Below, piece by piece: positions 1 through 8,537 of a stretch of DNA of 46,132 bases (positions within the stretch are counted from its first letter, which is position 1; the number at the start of each line of letters is the position of its first letter). The notes under the pieces were generated by a model. It did no database searches and was not told the DNA's origin. It saw only the letters and a program-made list of their open reading frames with translations. The DNA comes from an uncultured Peptococcaceae bacterium (GTDB taxonomy: Bacteria; Bacillota; Peptococcia; Peptococcales; Peptococcaceae): the NCBI GenBank assembly GCA_949743265.1, contig CATJSX010000176.1, positions 1-46,132 on the forward strand, in the 5' to 3' direction. The position numbers and the translations under genes are program-made.

Positions 1-612
1 CAAAAAATCGGTTGGGTTTCCAGTTCTTTTTTTGATAAATACTTGTCATGGGAATCGGCATTATCTATCGTCCTATCTGGTGTCAGTGGTACTTTGAGCA
101 TGAGCAGGGCTATTACGGATAACGATGTCAAACGCGCTCTGGCACTATTGCGTCAGCTACGACTGGGAAAGAAAATCGACCAACCTTTTGCCTTGATGAG
201 CAAAGGCGAACGTCAATGCGTGCTGATTGCTCGTGCGTTAGTCAGCCAACCAGAAATTTTGATTTTAGACGAGCCGAGTACGGGGCTAGATATTTACGCC
301 CGTGAATACATTTTGACAGCAGTAGATGATTTGGCGCGCCATACAGATATGACTATCATCTATGTCACCCATTATATTGAAGAAATCTTGCCGTCATTTG
401 ACAAAACTATGCTGATGAAAGACGGTCAAATTTATGCTCAAGGCGTGACATCTGATATGCTTAGCGATGATTTATTTACTAGCTTTCTTAATTATCCTGT
501 ACATATCAGCCGCGATATTGACGGTTACTGGCAAGCGAAACTGGCGGTAGAAGCTACTTTTCGCAACGACAGCGCATTTACCAGCAGTCAAGGAGGGTCA
601 ATCAATGGCTAA
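1..612 (+). CDS. Soluble ABC-type ATPase, 5' end outside the window
   Basis: The reading frame is open from base 1, so the N-terminus including Walker A is missing; 203 residues are visible. They hold an ABC signature with the variant MSKGERQ near residue 66, Walker B ILILDEPSTGLD near 86-97 and the switch histidine in YVTHY near 124. The first residues (IGWVSSSFFD) are identical to a stretch in the ATPase at 14908-15738, so the two are paralogues. No membrane-spanning partner is encoded beside it, so a cytosolic role like that of ModF/YlmA-type ATPases fits better than transport. It overlaps the next gene by 8 bases (ATGGCTAA), which implies translational coupling. The function is unknown; the ATPase fold is certain. 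Confidence 0.9.
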   Translation, partial: QKIGWVSSSFFDKYLSWESALSIVLSGVSGTLSMSRAITDNDVKRALALLRQLRLGKKIDQPFALMSKGERQCVLIARALVSQPEILILDEPSTGLDIYAREYILTAVDDLARHTDMTIIYVTHYIEEILPSFDKTMLMKDGQIYAQGVTSDMLSDDLFTSFLNYPVHISRDIDGYWQAKLAVEATFRNDSAFTSSQGGSING

Positions 613-1612
613 AAATACCTTCACCGCTTACCAACGCACCAAAGAAAAGTTTGATGCGTTGCGCGAAGACGCATCCATGTATTTTGAGAATAACAAAGAT
701 TTAGTGGCCGCCTCCGAATTCGAAGCCGCTATGGCGTTGGGCTGTTTTGATAAGGAGTTTATGTATTTTGCTACCGCTTATCAGGAAAATAACATCACTG
801 CTTATCGTGTCAGCTCTAAAGAAATCAATTTGCAAAAATTTGTTGAGCAAGCCGTTACTGAAAGTTTGTATCCTACGCCAGTAAAACGTTTTATCAAACG
901 CACGCCATGCCCATCTGGTCAAGAAAGCGCTATCCGGCGGCAGATTAAAATCGAATCTGCCAAAACGTTAAGCAAAATTTATCCTGCTGCTTATTTTGAG
1001 GCGCTGGCGAAACTTAGCGGCATAGAAGCCTCCAACAGCGCCTATTCTCTTTTAAGCGATTGGCGAGATGAGTTGGACGGCGTATATGACATTGAACGGT
1101 TAGCGCTATTTCAGAGCTTGCTCTTAAATGCACTGGAAAGCAAAGTTTTGACTGTCAAAAGTTATCTGACATTTGCCACATGGCTTAAAGAGATTTACAA
1201 ACAATTAGAAGATGATATTATTGCTAAAGGCTTGTACAAAAAAATTCTTAGCGGCTTTGCTTATACACAAGACAAAATAACTTGGCAGTACTTTTATGAC
1301 GCTAAACTGGAAGTTACTTATAACGAAAAAGCTAGTAAAGAACAGCAAGGCTATTGGGTTACACCTATTTTTACTCGTGAAAAGTGGCTGCGGGATATGA
1401 GTGAATTTCGTGCAATGCGCGAAAAATTTATTGCCGATTTTCGCCAATATTGCACAAATGGCTATCTAAAGCGTTTTTTAGCGATTAAAGATTTGCCTGG
1501 TGTCATCAATCGTGAAACCTTTGAAACACAACTCTCAGCTGTCGCTGCCCAATGCCCGCCAGAAGCTGTTGTCACTTTTACTAGCTACTATCAAAAATGG
1601 AACGTTCGTTGA
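605..1612 (+). CDS. Uncharacterised partner protein of the ABC ATPase, copy 1
   Basis: A 335-residue soluble protein with no signal peptide, membrane segment or motif that I recognise. The ATG at 605 has a strong AGGAGGG site and overlaps the stop of the ATPase gene. It is alignable along its length with the protein at 13492-14475. Shared landmarks are a YPTP/FPTP motif after about 95 residues, a following amphipathic stretch containing (I/L)YPA or MYPA, an RD(E/D)L..... (D/E)xER segment, and a similar C-terminal half. Because both copies sit next to a paralogous ATPase, the two proteins probably act together. No catalytic residues can be proposed from sequence alone. Confidence 0.85.
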   Translation: MAKNTFTAYQRTKEKFDALREDASMYFENNKDLVAASEFEAAMALGCFDKEFMYFATAYQENNITAYRVSSKEINLQKFVEQAVTESLYPTPVKRFIKRTPCPSGQESAIRRQIKIESAKTLSKIYPAAYFEALAKLSGIEASNSAYSLLSDWRDELDGVYDIERLALFQSLLLNALESKVLTVKSYLTFATWLKEIYKQLEDDIIAKGLYKKILSGFAYTQDKITWQYFYDAKLEVTYNEKASKEQQGYWVTPIFTREKWLRDMSEFRAMREKFIADFRQYCTNGYLKRFLAIKDLPGVINRETFETQLSAVAAQCPPEAVVTFTSYYQKWNVR

Positions 1613-1915
1613 TTTTCTTCGTATAAATATCTAAAGTAATACGCGCTTCATATCGATTGCTTAATACGAGATTAACAAATATTCAAATGCTATTTGAGCT
1701 TTTGTTTGTCATATAAACAATCACCTCAAAAGCAGCGTCTTCTTTCTTAATGATAAGGTGAAATTTGAGAGTGTACGCCCAAAAACAAGTGTCGATTCTG
1801 CTAAAAGTGTCTGTTTTGTTTTTCTTTGACAATGTAAGAAAAGCAATTTTCTAATCACCTTCGGGTGTCATAAAACATACATTAAAAAGAGAAAGGCAAA
1901 AGGAGGTTTTCAAAG
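1613..1915. other. Intergenic stretch with a promoter only
   Basis: About 300 AT-rich bases between the ATPase module and the LysM protein. A weak TCAAA/TTTGA hairpin near 1680-1697 followed by CTTTTGTTTG could be a poor terminator. The only clear signal is the promoter-like pair at 1826-1855. I see no small gene. Confidence 0.5.
1826..1855 (+). promoter_or_regulatory. Promoter for the LysM/BsuPI protein
   Basis: TTGACA at 1826-1831 and TCTAAT at 1850-1855 with an 18-base spacer. It lies about 55 bases before a strong AGGAGG ribosome site and the ATG at 1916. Confidence 0.6.
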
Positions 1916-3064
1916 ATGACCTATGTGGTAGAATCAGGAGATACGATTGAAACTATTGCCCGCAAGTATAATGTTTCGCCCAATTCTTTAATGCAAATGA
2001 ATAACTTATCTAGCAGCAATCAACTAAAAGTGGGCATGATTATTACTATCACGCCATCATCGGATATGGCTTGCTGTAACGCACCCTTAGGTGCTGAATG
2101 GTGTCCTAGATTGTCGCTAGGTTCACGTGGTCCAGCCGTAGAAGAGTTACAAAGCAGACTGCGCTATTATGGATATTATACTGGACGTCAAAACGGCGTT
2201 TTTGATTGGGAAACAGAAACAGCACTGCGCAATTTTCAACGCACTAACGGTTTGTGGGGAAGCGGCACAACGGATCGGGAAACATGGCGGGTATTAGGCG
2301 TTACTTGCCGCAATCATACGCAATCGACTAGAAGCTGCCCCACTCTAAGACGTGGTTCGCGTGGTTCAGCGGTATCTTTTTTGCAAAGTTTATTGCAAAG
2401 AAGAGGCTATTATGTCACAGTTGATGGTAATTTCGGTCGTAGAACAGAAGACGCTGTTATGGCGCTGCAACGGGATAATGGCTTTTTTGCCAATGGTGAA
2501 GTTGATCAGAGAATTTGGGATTTATTGGGCGTAACTTGTTTGCCGCTTGATAACAGCAACAGCGGTAGTACTTGGCCGCCAAATCTCAACGTACCAGCAA
2601 GTCCCGGCGGTTATCAGCCACCAATGCAAGTTACACCAGAAGGAACTACCAGCGGAGAGCCTAATCTAGACGGATTAAACTACAATTGGCAAGAAATCGG
2701 CGATTTTCGCTATGTATTGACCACTAATCGTTATCGCTACCGTGAAGGCGAGCCCGTTGAAATCACATTTAGAAAACGTAATTTGACTAATGAACCTGTA
2801 GCGTTAAGATACCCATCTGATCAATTATTTGATTTTTATATTTCTGATGCACAAGGTATCGAGTTGTGGCGTTGGTCCAAGGGGCAACATGCTGCTAATG
2901 TAGCGAGAGAAATTGTTTTAGCGCCAGATGCCGCTGAAACTATTAACATCGTTTGGGATCAAAGAACCGATAACGGATATTGGATTCCAGCGCAAACATT
3001 AACGCTATGGGGAACTAATACGGCGACTAATGTGTCTATACCATTAAATATCGAGATTTATTGA
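1916..3064 (+). CDS. LysM, two peptidoglycan-binding domains and a BsuPI-type domain
   Basis: A 382-residue protein with four modules. Residues 1-47 are a LysM repeat (YVVESGDTIETIARKYNV). Residues about 60-127 and 142-210 are two PG_binding_1 domains (LGSRGPAVEELQSRL and RGSRGSAVSFLQSLL). After a proline/glycine-rich linker, residues about 255-382 resemble the BsuPI intracellular proteinase inhibitor domain, a beta-sandwich. Each binding domain is bracketed by cysteines (CC/WCP, CPT, VTC). It begins directly at LysM with no export signal, although all its binding modules target cell wall. In spore formers such proteins associate with spore layers; here that is only a possibility. It stands alone, with its own promoter and terminator. 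Confidence 0.88.
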   Translation: MTYVVESGDTIETIARKYNVSPNSLMQMNNLSSSNQLKVGMIITITPSSDMACCNAPLGAEWCPRLSLGSRGPAVEELQSRLRYYGYYTGRQNGVFDWETETALRNFQRTNGLWGSGTTDRETWRVLGVTCRNHTQSTRSCPTLRRGSRGSAVSFLQSLLQRRGYYVTVDGNFGRRTEDAVMALQRDNGFFANGEVDQRIWDLLGVTCLPLDNSNSGSTWPPNLNVPASPGGYQPPMQVTPEGTTSGEPNLDGLNYNWQEIGDFRYVLTTNRYRYREGEPVEITFRKRNLTNEPVALRYPSDQLFDFYISDAQGIELWRWSKGQHAANVAREIVLAPDAAETINIVWDQRTDNGYWIPAQTLTLWGTNTATNVSIPLNIEIY

Positions 3065-3101
3065 ATTTAGAAAAAATATTGGTATTTGATGAGAATTTAA
3101 G

Positions 3102-3145
3102 AAACGGCGGTGAATTTCTTCTTTGGAATTCGCCGCCGTTTGGTA
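3102..3145 (+). terminator. Hairpin after the LysM protein gene
   Basis: A 15-base-pair stem with one G-U pair (3102-3116 with 3127-3141), GC-rich in the core. The trailing T-run is short (GTTTGG), so efficiency is uncertain. Confidence 0.6.
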
Positions 3146-3406
3146 TATGGTCAATCAGTGCTTCTAAAAAAGTTTAATTATCCTGCTAAGTTGTTTTATT
3201 GTTTATAGCTTTTGGGTAGACTGCGCTATGAGGCGCTGTTGCGAGTTAATCAAGCGTTACTAATTTTGATCCATTTGATACGGATTTTAGTCATAATATA
3301 GTTGACAAAGCGCTGGCAAATTGTTATTTTGTTTATAAAGCAGTCAAAGGATTTCAAGAAAGGAAAAGGAAAAATCAAATTAAGAAGCGATTTTTCAGGA
3401 ACGTTT

Positions 3407-4333
3407 ATGATAATTCGTTTGGAGCAGATGCGGCAACTGGTAGAAATTTATCGTTTTCAATCTGTTACGCAGGCGGCTCAAATATTACAGACTTCCCAGC
3501 CATCGTTGAGCCGATCTATTGGTAAATTGGAAGCAGATTTAGGCGTTACATTTTTTGAACGGACTTCTCATGGCGTAGAGTTTACCGACGAGGGGCGTTT
3601 GATAGCAGAGCAAGCGGCACATATTCTTCAAGAGGCGGAAACCTTGGAATCTATCGGCAGAAATAAAACACAAATCAAAGGAACAGTACACATTTCTATC
3701 GGCTCCGCTTTTTATCATTATTTGGCGGCTGATTTATTGATAGCATTTCATCGCTCATATCCACAGGTTGATTTGACGGTAACAGAAAATAGCGTTCATA
3801 CTGCTTTAGCATTATTGGAAAACGATAAAACAAATTTAGGTGTCGTTTATGCTAATAAAACTAAAAACCAACGTTTTGAAGAAGATTTGCAGGAACGAGA
3901 ATTGGCGTTTATATCGTTGGGAGAGGTGACGCATGATTTGTTTGTTGGTCCGTCTGATCGATTGTTAGGACAAAAAGAAATCAGCATGGCAGAAGTCAGC
4001 GAATTGCAGTTGATCGATTGCGAAAGCGGCTGGAACAATATTTTTCGCGCTGCTGGCTATCCGTTATTGAACAAGATGATAACTGTCAGCGAGCGTAGCG
4101 TACAAAAACAGCTGGTACGGCAAGGAATAGGCGCTGCTCTTTTGCCTAAATGGAAAAGCAGCGGTTATTTGCCGCAAACGGAAAAAACTTTGCACAGAAT
4201 CACGATTTTTGACGCAAAAGACGCCAACCAAGTCAAACTTTATCTCGTATACGCTCAAAATAAACCGTTGTCGGTATTAGAACGAGAAGCCATACGTTTA
4301 GTAAAAGCAGCTTACGCTAAACAAACTTACTGA
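3407..4333 (+). CDS. LysR-family transcriptional regulator
   Basis: A 308-residue LysR-type regulator. An N-terminal winged helix-turn-helix (MRQLVEIYRFQSVTQAAQIL, then SQPSLSRSIGKLE and FFERTSHGVEFTDEG) is followed by a periplasmic-binding-like effector domain. The ATG at 3407 was chosen because AGGA precedes it by six bases and the family normally begins a few residues before the helix-turn-helix; the frame is open further upstream but lacks homology. It ends 180 bases before a flavoprotein operon on the same strand. That gap holds a T-N11-A inverted repeat typical of LysR sites, so this regulator probably controls that operon. The ligand is unknown. Confidence 0.92.
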   Translation: MIIRLEQMRQLVEIYRFQSVTQAAQILQTSQPSLSRSIGKLEADLGVTFFERTSHGVEFTDEGRLIAEQAAHILQEAETLESIGRNKTQIKGTVHISIGSAFYHYLAADLLIAFHRSYPQVDLTVTENSVHTALALLENDKTNLGVVYANKTKNQRFEEDLQERELAFISLGEVTHDLFVGPSDRLLGQKEISMAEVSELQLIDCESGWNNIFRAAGYPLLNKMITVSERSVQKQLVRQGIGAALLPKWKSSGYLPQTEKTLHRITIFDAKDANQVKLYLVYAQNKPLSVLEREAIRLVKAAYAKQTY

Positions 4334-4365
4334 ATCCATTCATTAAGAATATTTTTATAGTGATT

Positions 4366-4402
4366 ACAGACTGTATGCTTTTGGTATATGGTCTGTTTTT
4401 TT
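4366..4402 (+). terminator. Rho-independent terminator after the LysR gene
   Basis: An 11-base-pair stem (ACAGACTGTAT with ATATGGTCTGT, two G-U pairs) directly followed by TTTTTTTG. Confidence 0.8.
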
Positions 4403-4428
4403 GTTGTTTAAAATTCCATGCTTTTTGA

Positions 4429-4451
4429 GTATATAAAATCATTCGATATAC
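4429..4451. promoter_or_regulatory. Candidate LysR-type operator (T-N11-A)
   Basis: Perfect inverted repeat GTATAT-N11-ATATAC ending five bases before the -35 box at 4456. Spacing and symmetry match a classical LysR box. It lies between a LysR gene and its likely target operon. Confidence 0.55.
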
Positions 4452-4455
4452 CTAT

Positions 4456-4484
4456 TTGACATTTATTATAGTAAAATATATAAT
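4456..4484 (+). promoter_or_regulatory. Consensus sigma-A promoter of the flavoprotein operon
   Basis: TTGACA (4456-4461), 17-base spacer, TATAAT (4479-4484): an exact consensus match. With so strong a core, the operator just upstream may tune or repress it rather than be required for activation. Confidence 0.85.
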
Positions 4485-4514
4485 AAAAATAAAAACTATC
4501 AGGAGGGATAACTA

Positions 4515-5105
4515 TTGAATGTTTTAGCAATTAACGGTAGTGCTCGGCAAGATGGCAATACGGCTATTTTGCTCAATACGGTTTTGAAGGAATTACATAA
4601 AGAAGGTATTGAAACGGAGCTGATACAACTTAGCGGACAGAAGATTGCACCGTGTCAAGCTTGTTGGGCTTGCAGTGGATTAAAAAATTGCCTTCATGGA
4701 GAGGATAATTTCTATGAAATTTTAGAGAAAGTGAAAATAGCAGATGGTATTTTGCTCGGTTCGCCGGTTTATGCAGCCAATATATCGGCTACAATGCAAT
4801 CTTTTTTGGAACGGGCAGCTGTAGTAGCCGATATGAACCGCGAGGCAAAATTACTTCGCCATAAAGTAGGCGCTACTGTTGCGGTTGCCCGTCGCGGCGG
4901 AGCGCTGCAAACATTAGACGCTATGCTTCATTTTTTTCTGCTTCAAGAAATGTTTGTCGTCGGCTCGTCTTATTGGCCAATTGCTTATGGACAGATGAGC
5001 GGTGACGTATTACAGGACCAAGAAGGATTAGCCACTGCAAAAACATTAGGAAAAAACATGGCGTATTTACTGAAAACATTAAAAGAAAGGCGGAATGAGC
5101 AATGA
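4515..5105 (+). CDS. Flavodoxin-like NAD(P)H-dependent FMN reductase family protein
   Basis: A 196-residue protein of the flavodoxin-like reductase/iron-sulfur flavoprotein group. The FMN-phosphate loop is NGSARQDGNTA at residues 7-17, followed by the cysteine cluster CQACWACSGLKNC (about 49-61) typical of this group, and a GSPVYAAN segment that contacts flavin. The start is TTG at 4515, seven bases after AGGAGGG. The stop overlaps the next start by 4 bases (ATGA), so the two are co-translated. It is probably a cytosolic electron-transfer flavoprotein supplying or paralleling the lipoprotein oxidoreductase downstream; the substrate is unknown. Confidence 0.88.
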   Translation: MNVLAINGSARQDGNTAILLNTVLKELHKEGIETELIQLSGQKIAPCQACWACSGLKNCLHGEDNFYEILEKVKIADGILLGSPVYAANISATMQSFLERAAVVADMNREAKLLRHKVGATVAVARRGGALQTLDAMLHFFLLQEMFVVGSSYWPIAYGQMSGDVLQDQEGLATAKTLGKNMAYLLKTLKERRNEQ

Positions 5106-6541
5106 AAAAATGGCTGAAAGCGGCATTGGCTTTAATAGTGATTTTTATGTTGGCGGCTTGCCAAGACGCCAACGGTTTGGGAATAAAACCGGTAGAAGCA
5201 TTACAAGAAGCGCCAGGAAAGACAGAGGTGGAAGAAGAAATGAAAAAAACGCTAGTAGTTTATTTTTCCTGTACCGATACAACAAAAACTGTAGCAGAAT
5301 ATGCGGCGGAAATTTTGCACGCTGATCAGTACGAAATTGTGCCAGAGATTCCTTATACCGAAGAAGATTTGGCGTATTGCACCAATGGTCGAGCGGATCA
5401 AGAACAAAACGATCCTGCTGTACGTCCAGCTATCGCCAATCTTATTGACGATTTGGACAGTTATAATACCATCATACTGGGCTATCCTATTTGGCATGGT
5501 CAAGCGCCAAGAATCATTAGTACATTTTTAGAAAGCTACGAATTAGCGGGTAAAACTATTTTACCGTTCTGTACATCTCATAGCAGCGGTCTGGGTTCCA
5601 GCGCAGAAAACCTTCAAGCGCTTTGCCCTGATGCGGTATGGTTAAGTGGGGAACGGTTTTCGGCAGATACTACTAAAGCAGAAATAGCCCAATGGCTAGC
5701 GCGTATGGATATGACGGTGCCAGTAGGCGCTTTTGATTTTGCTGCAAAAACCGTCCTCTTAAACAGCGGTTATCAGATGCCCATCTATGGGCTAGGCACG
5801 TATAGTTTGACTGGCGAAAATTGTTCCGATGCTGTTGCCGCAGCATTAAAAAACGGTGTACGACTGATTGATACGGCTTACATGTATCACAATGAAACAG
5901 AAGTTGGAGAAGCTATTAAAAATTCCGGAATTCCTCGTGAAGAAATTTTCGTGATAACCAAATTATACCCTAATCAATTTGCCAATGCCGAAGCGGCTAT
6001 TGATGAAGCGCTGGTCAAATTAGATCTTGGCTATATTGATTTGCTGTTACTCCATCATCCGGGCGAGGGCGATGTAGCCGCTTATCAGGCCATGGAAAAA
6101 GCAGTAGCAGAAGGTAAAATTCGTTCAATCGGTCTTTCTAACTGGTATGTAGAAGAATTGGAAGAATTTTTGCCGCAGATTACAATCATGCCTGCTTTAG
6201 TGCAAAATGAAATTCATCCCTATTATCAAGAAAACGACGTTATTCCCTATATTCAAGATTTGGGTGTTGTCGTACAAGGCTGGTATCCGCTGGGTGGCAG
6301 AGGATATACCGCGGAGCTGCTCGGCGATAAGGTAATCACCAATATTGCTCAAGCACACGGTAAATCCGCAGCGCAAATTATCCTCCGTTGGAATTTGCAA
6401 AAAGGGGTAGTCGTTATTCCCGGCTCCAGCAATCCTGATCATATTAAAGAAAATACAGAACTATTTGATTTTGAATTAACGCCAGCGGAAATGGAACAAA
6501 TCAACGAGCTTGATCGTAATGAAAAACACGACTGGTATTGA
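5102..6541 (+). CDS. Lipoprotein fusion of flavodoxin and aldo/keto reductase
   Basis: A 479-residue fusion. Residues 1-20 form a lipoprotein signal ending LAAC, with Cys20 as the lipidated residue. Residues about 48-205 form a flavodoxin-like domain with the FMN-phosphate loop YFSCTDTTKTVAE and a YPIWHGQAP flavin-contact segment. Residues about 215-479 form an aldo/keto reductase with the full catalytic tetrad: Asp and Tyr in IDTAYMYHNE, Lys in VITKLYPNQ and His in LLLHHPG. A closing PGSSNPDHIKEN resembles the NADPH-binding end. An internal ATG (codon 47) sits at the domain boundary and might give a cytosolic form. Membrane anchoring of a cytosolic-type NADPH enzyme outside the membrane is odd. 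Confidence 0.9.
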   Translation: MKKWLKAALALIVIFMLAACQDANGLGIKPVEALQEAPGKTEVEEEMKKTLVVYFSCTDTTKTVAEYAAEILHADQYEIVPEIPYTEEDLAYCTNGRADQEQNDPAVRPAIANLIDDLDSYNTIILGYPIWHGQAPRIISTFLESYELAGKTILPFCTSHSSGLGSSAENLQALCPDAVWLSGERFSADTTKAEIAQWLARMDMTVPVGAFDFAAKTVLLNSGYQMPIYGLGTYSLTGENCSDAVAAALKNGVRLIDTAYMYHNETEVGEAIKNSGIPREEIFVITKLYPNQFANAEAAIDEALVKLDLGYIDLLLLHHPGEGDVAAYQAMEKAVAEGKIRSIGLSNWYVEELEEFLPQITIMPALVQNEIHPYYQENDVIPYIQDLGVVVQGWYPLGGRGYTAELLGDKVITNIAQAHGKSAAQIILRWNLQKGVVVIPGSSNPDHIKENTELFDFELTPAEMEQINELDRNEKHDWY

Positions 6542-6552
6542 TTAGCAAAAAC

Positions 6553-6612
6553 AAAACGGCTGATTGTCGCTGAAGATTTTTTCTTTTGGCGCTGCCAGCC
6601 GTTTTATTTTTT
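6553..6612 (+). terminator. Terminator of the flavoprotein operon
   Basis: AAAACGGCTG (6553-6562) pairs perfectly with CAGCCGTTTT (6596-6605), followed by ATTTTTT. The loop is long (33 bases). Confidence 0.7.
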
Positions 6613-6662
6613 ATAATATCGTTATTTCCTCAAACATTTTACAAAATCGTCGCTGCTGGCAC

Positions 6663-6691
6663 TTGCTGGAAAATCCCAATTGGAGTATACT
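6663..6691 (+). promoter_or_regulatory. Promoter of the ABC exporter gene
   Basis: TTGCTG (6663-6668), 17-base spacer, TATACT (6686-6691). A transcript from here begins after the upstream in-frame codons, which supports the ATG at 6722. Confidence 0.6.
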
Positions 6692-6721
6692 AAGGCTAAC
6701 ATTAAAAAAGGAAGTGGCTTG

Positions 6722-8431
6722 ATGTTTAAAAAATTATTGACGTATTATAAGCCGTATAAAGGATTATTTTTTGCCGATTTGCTGGCGGCTTTTTTGCTAG
6801 CAGTCTGCGATTTGGTTTATCCCATGCTCAGTCGCAACATTATCAACGATGTTGTTCCGCACAAAAGATTGGATCTGCTGATTATTTTTGTCGTTGTGCT
6901 TTTGGCGTTATTTATTGCCAAAGCCGGTTTTAATTATTTTATGCAATATTGGGGGCATGTTTTAGGCGTTTATATGCAGGCTGATATGCGCAATACGGTT
7001 TTTGCTCATTTACAAAAATTGCCCAATCGTTATTTTGACAATAATAAAACTGGCGTTATCATGTCGCGTATCATCAATGATTTAATGGATATTACCGAAT
7101 TGGCTCATCACGGACCAGAAGATATTTTTATTTCTGGTATGATGTTCATTGGCTCTTTTATCATTTTGTGTAGTATCAACGTACCGCTAACCGTCATTAT
7201 TTTTTTGTTTTTGCCTATAGTTTTGTGGGCAGCCATGGCTCAGCGTAAAAAAATGGGGGTTGCCTTTATGGAAGCCCGCGTAAAAACAGGGGACGTCAAC
7301 GCGGTTGTTGAAAATTCTATAGCCGGTGTAAAAGTGACCAAATCTTTCTGTACAGAAGATTTAGAGATGAAAAAATTTTTGGCTGGCAATGAATTATTTG
7401 TAACGGCAAGACGCAAATCTTACAAAGTTATGGGACAGTATTATGCCAGCATGAATTTTGCTATTGATATTCTTCAATTGGTGGCTTTAGCGGCAGCAGG
7501 CTATTTTGCTTACCGAAATTGGATCAATTTAGGCGATTTTGCCGCCTATATTTTGTATATCAAAATGTTTATCCAGCCTGTAACCCGTTTGGTTAATTTT
7601 ACCGAACAATATCAAAATGGAATTACCGGCTTTAAACGGTATTTGGAATTACTAGAAGAAGACAATGAGAAAGAACCTGACAATCCCGTCGCTTTTAACG
7701 ATATTAAAGGGGACATTGCTGTCAATCATGTCACCTTTTCTTATGAAAACAACAAAAATGTACTGACAGACTTATCGCTGCATATTCCAGCAGGCAAACA
7801 CGTGGCTTTAGTAGGTCCTTCCGGCGGTGGAAAAACAACGCTTTGCAATCTTATCCCACGATTTTATGACTATGAACAAGGCGAGATTTTAATTGACGGC
7901 ATCAATATTCGTCATGTTTCTTTGCACGATTTGCGGCGAAATATCGGCATTGTGCAGCAAGATGTTTTTCTTTTTACCGGAACGATTCGAGAAAATATTT
8001 TGTGTGGTAAGCCCGAAGCAACAGAAGCAGAAATTATTGCTGCCAGTAAGCGAGCGAAGATTCATGATTTTATTATGAGTTTAGAAAATGGATACGATAC
8101 TTTTATTGGTGAGCGCGGCGTCAAATTATCGGGTGGACAAAAACAGCGTATTTCAATCGCCCGCGTTTTTTTGAAAAACCCGCCGATTATTATTTTGGAC
8201 GAAGCTACTTCGGCTTTGGATAATGTAACCGAACACGAAATTCAAAGTTCTCTGGAAGAATTAGGTCGTGATCGTACCAATTTGATCATTGCTCATCGAC
8301 TAAGCACCATCAGAAATGCTGATGAAATTTTGGTTTTAACCGATCAAGGAATCGCTGAACGCGGAACACACGAGGAATTATTAGCTTTAGGCGGGATTTA
8401 TTACGCGCTTCATGGCGAAGCCAGATTATAA
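6722..8431 (+). CDS. ABC exporter, fused membrane and ATPase domains
   Basis: A 569-residue half-transporter of the MsbA/LmrA/BmrA type. The N-terminal ~310 residues carry six predicted membrane helices. The nucleotide-binding domain has Walker A GPSGGGKTT, Q-loop QQDVFLF, signature LSGGQKQR, Walker B IIILDEATSALD and switch His in IAHRLST. The start at 6722 was chosen because AAGGAAG lies seven bases upstream and the promoter would exclude earlier codons. It would act as a homodimer exporting a drug, lipid or peptide; the substrate cannot be told. It is monocistronic. Confidence 0.95.
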   Translation: MFKKLLTYYKPYKGLFFADLLAAFLLAVCDLVYPMLSRNIINDVVPHKRLDLLIIFVVVLLALFIAKAGFNYFMQYWGHVLGVYMQADMRNTVFAHLQKLPNRYFDNNKTGVIMSRIINDLMDITELAHHGPEDIFISGMMFIGSFIILCSINVPLTVIIFLFLPIVLWAAMAQRKKMGVAFMEARVKTGDVNAVVENSIAGVKVTKSFCTEDLEMKKFLAGNELFVTARRKSYKVMGQYYASMNFAIDILQLVALAAAGYFAYRNWINLGDFAAYILYIKMFIQPVTRLVNFTEQYQNGITGFKRYLELLEEDNEKEPDNPVAFNDIKGDIAVNHVTFSYENNKNVLTDLSLHIPAGKHVALVGPSGGGKTTLCNLIPRFYDYEQGEILIDGINIRHVSLHDLRRNIGIVQQDVFLFTGTIRENILCGKPEATEAEIIAASKRAKIHDFIMSLENGYDTFIGERGVKLSGGQKQRISIARVFLKNPPIIILDEATSALDNVTEHEIQSSLEELGRDRTNLIIAHRLSTIRNADEILVLTDQGIAERGTHEELLALGGIYYALHGEARL

Positions 8432-8502
8432 AATGCCTTCCGCTGTAAAATCATATCCTAGGGTATGTGTTTTTTTGATAATGGATTATTAAGATTGGCG
8501 AA

Positions 8503-8531
8503 TGGATAATTTCTCATGATTTTAGTATAAT
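8503..8531 (+). promoter_or_regulatory. Promoter-like pair ahead of a possible small RNA
   Basis: TGGATA (8503-8508), 17-base spacer, perfect TATAAT (8526-8531). No protein gene follows before the terminator at 8706. Confidence 0.5.
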
Positions 8532-8537
8532 AAAGAT

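Noticed and set aside
3302-3406. Upstream in-frame extension of the first LysR gene
   Set aside because: The extra 35 residues are lysine-rich, lack homology to the family N-terminus and have no ribosome site.
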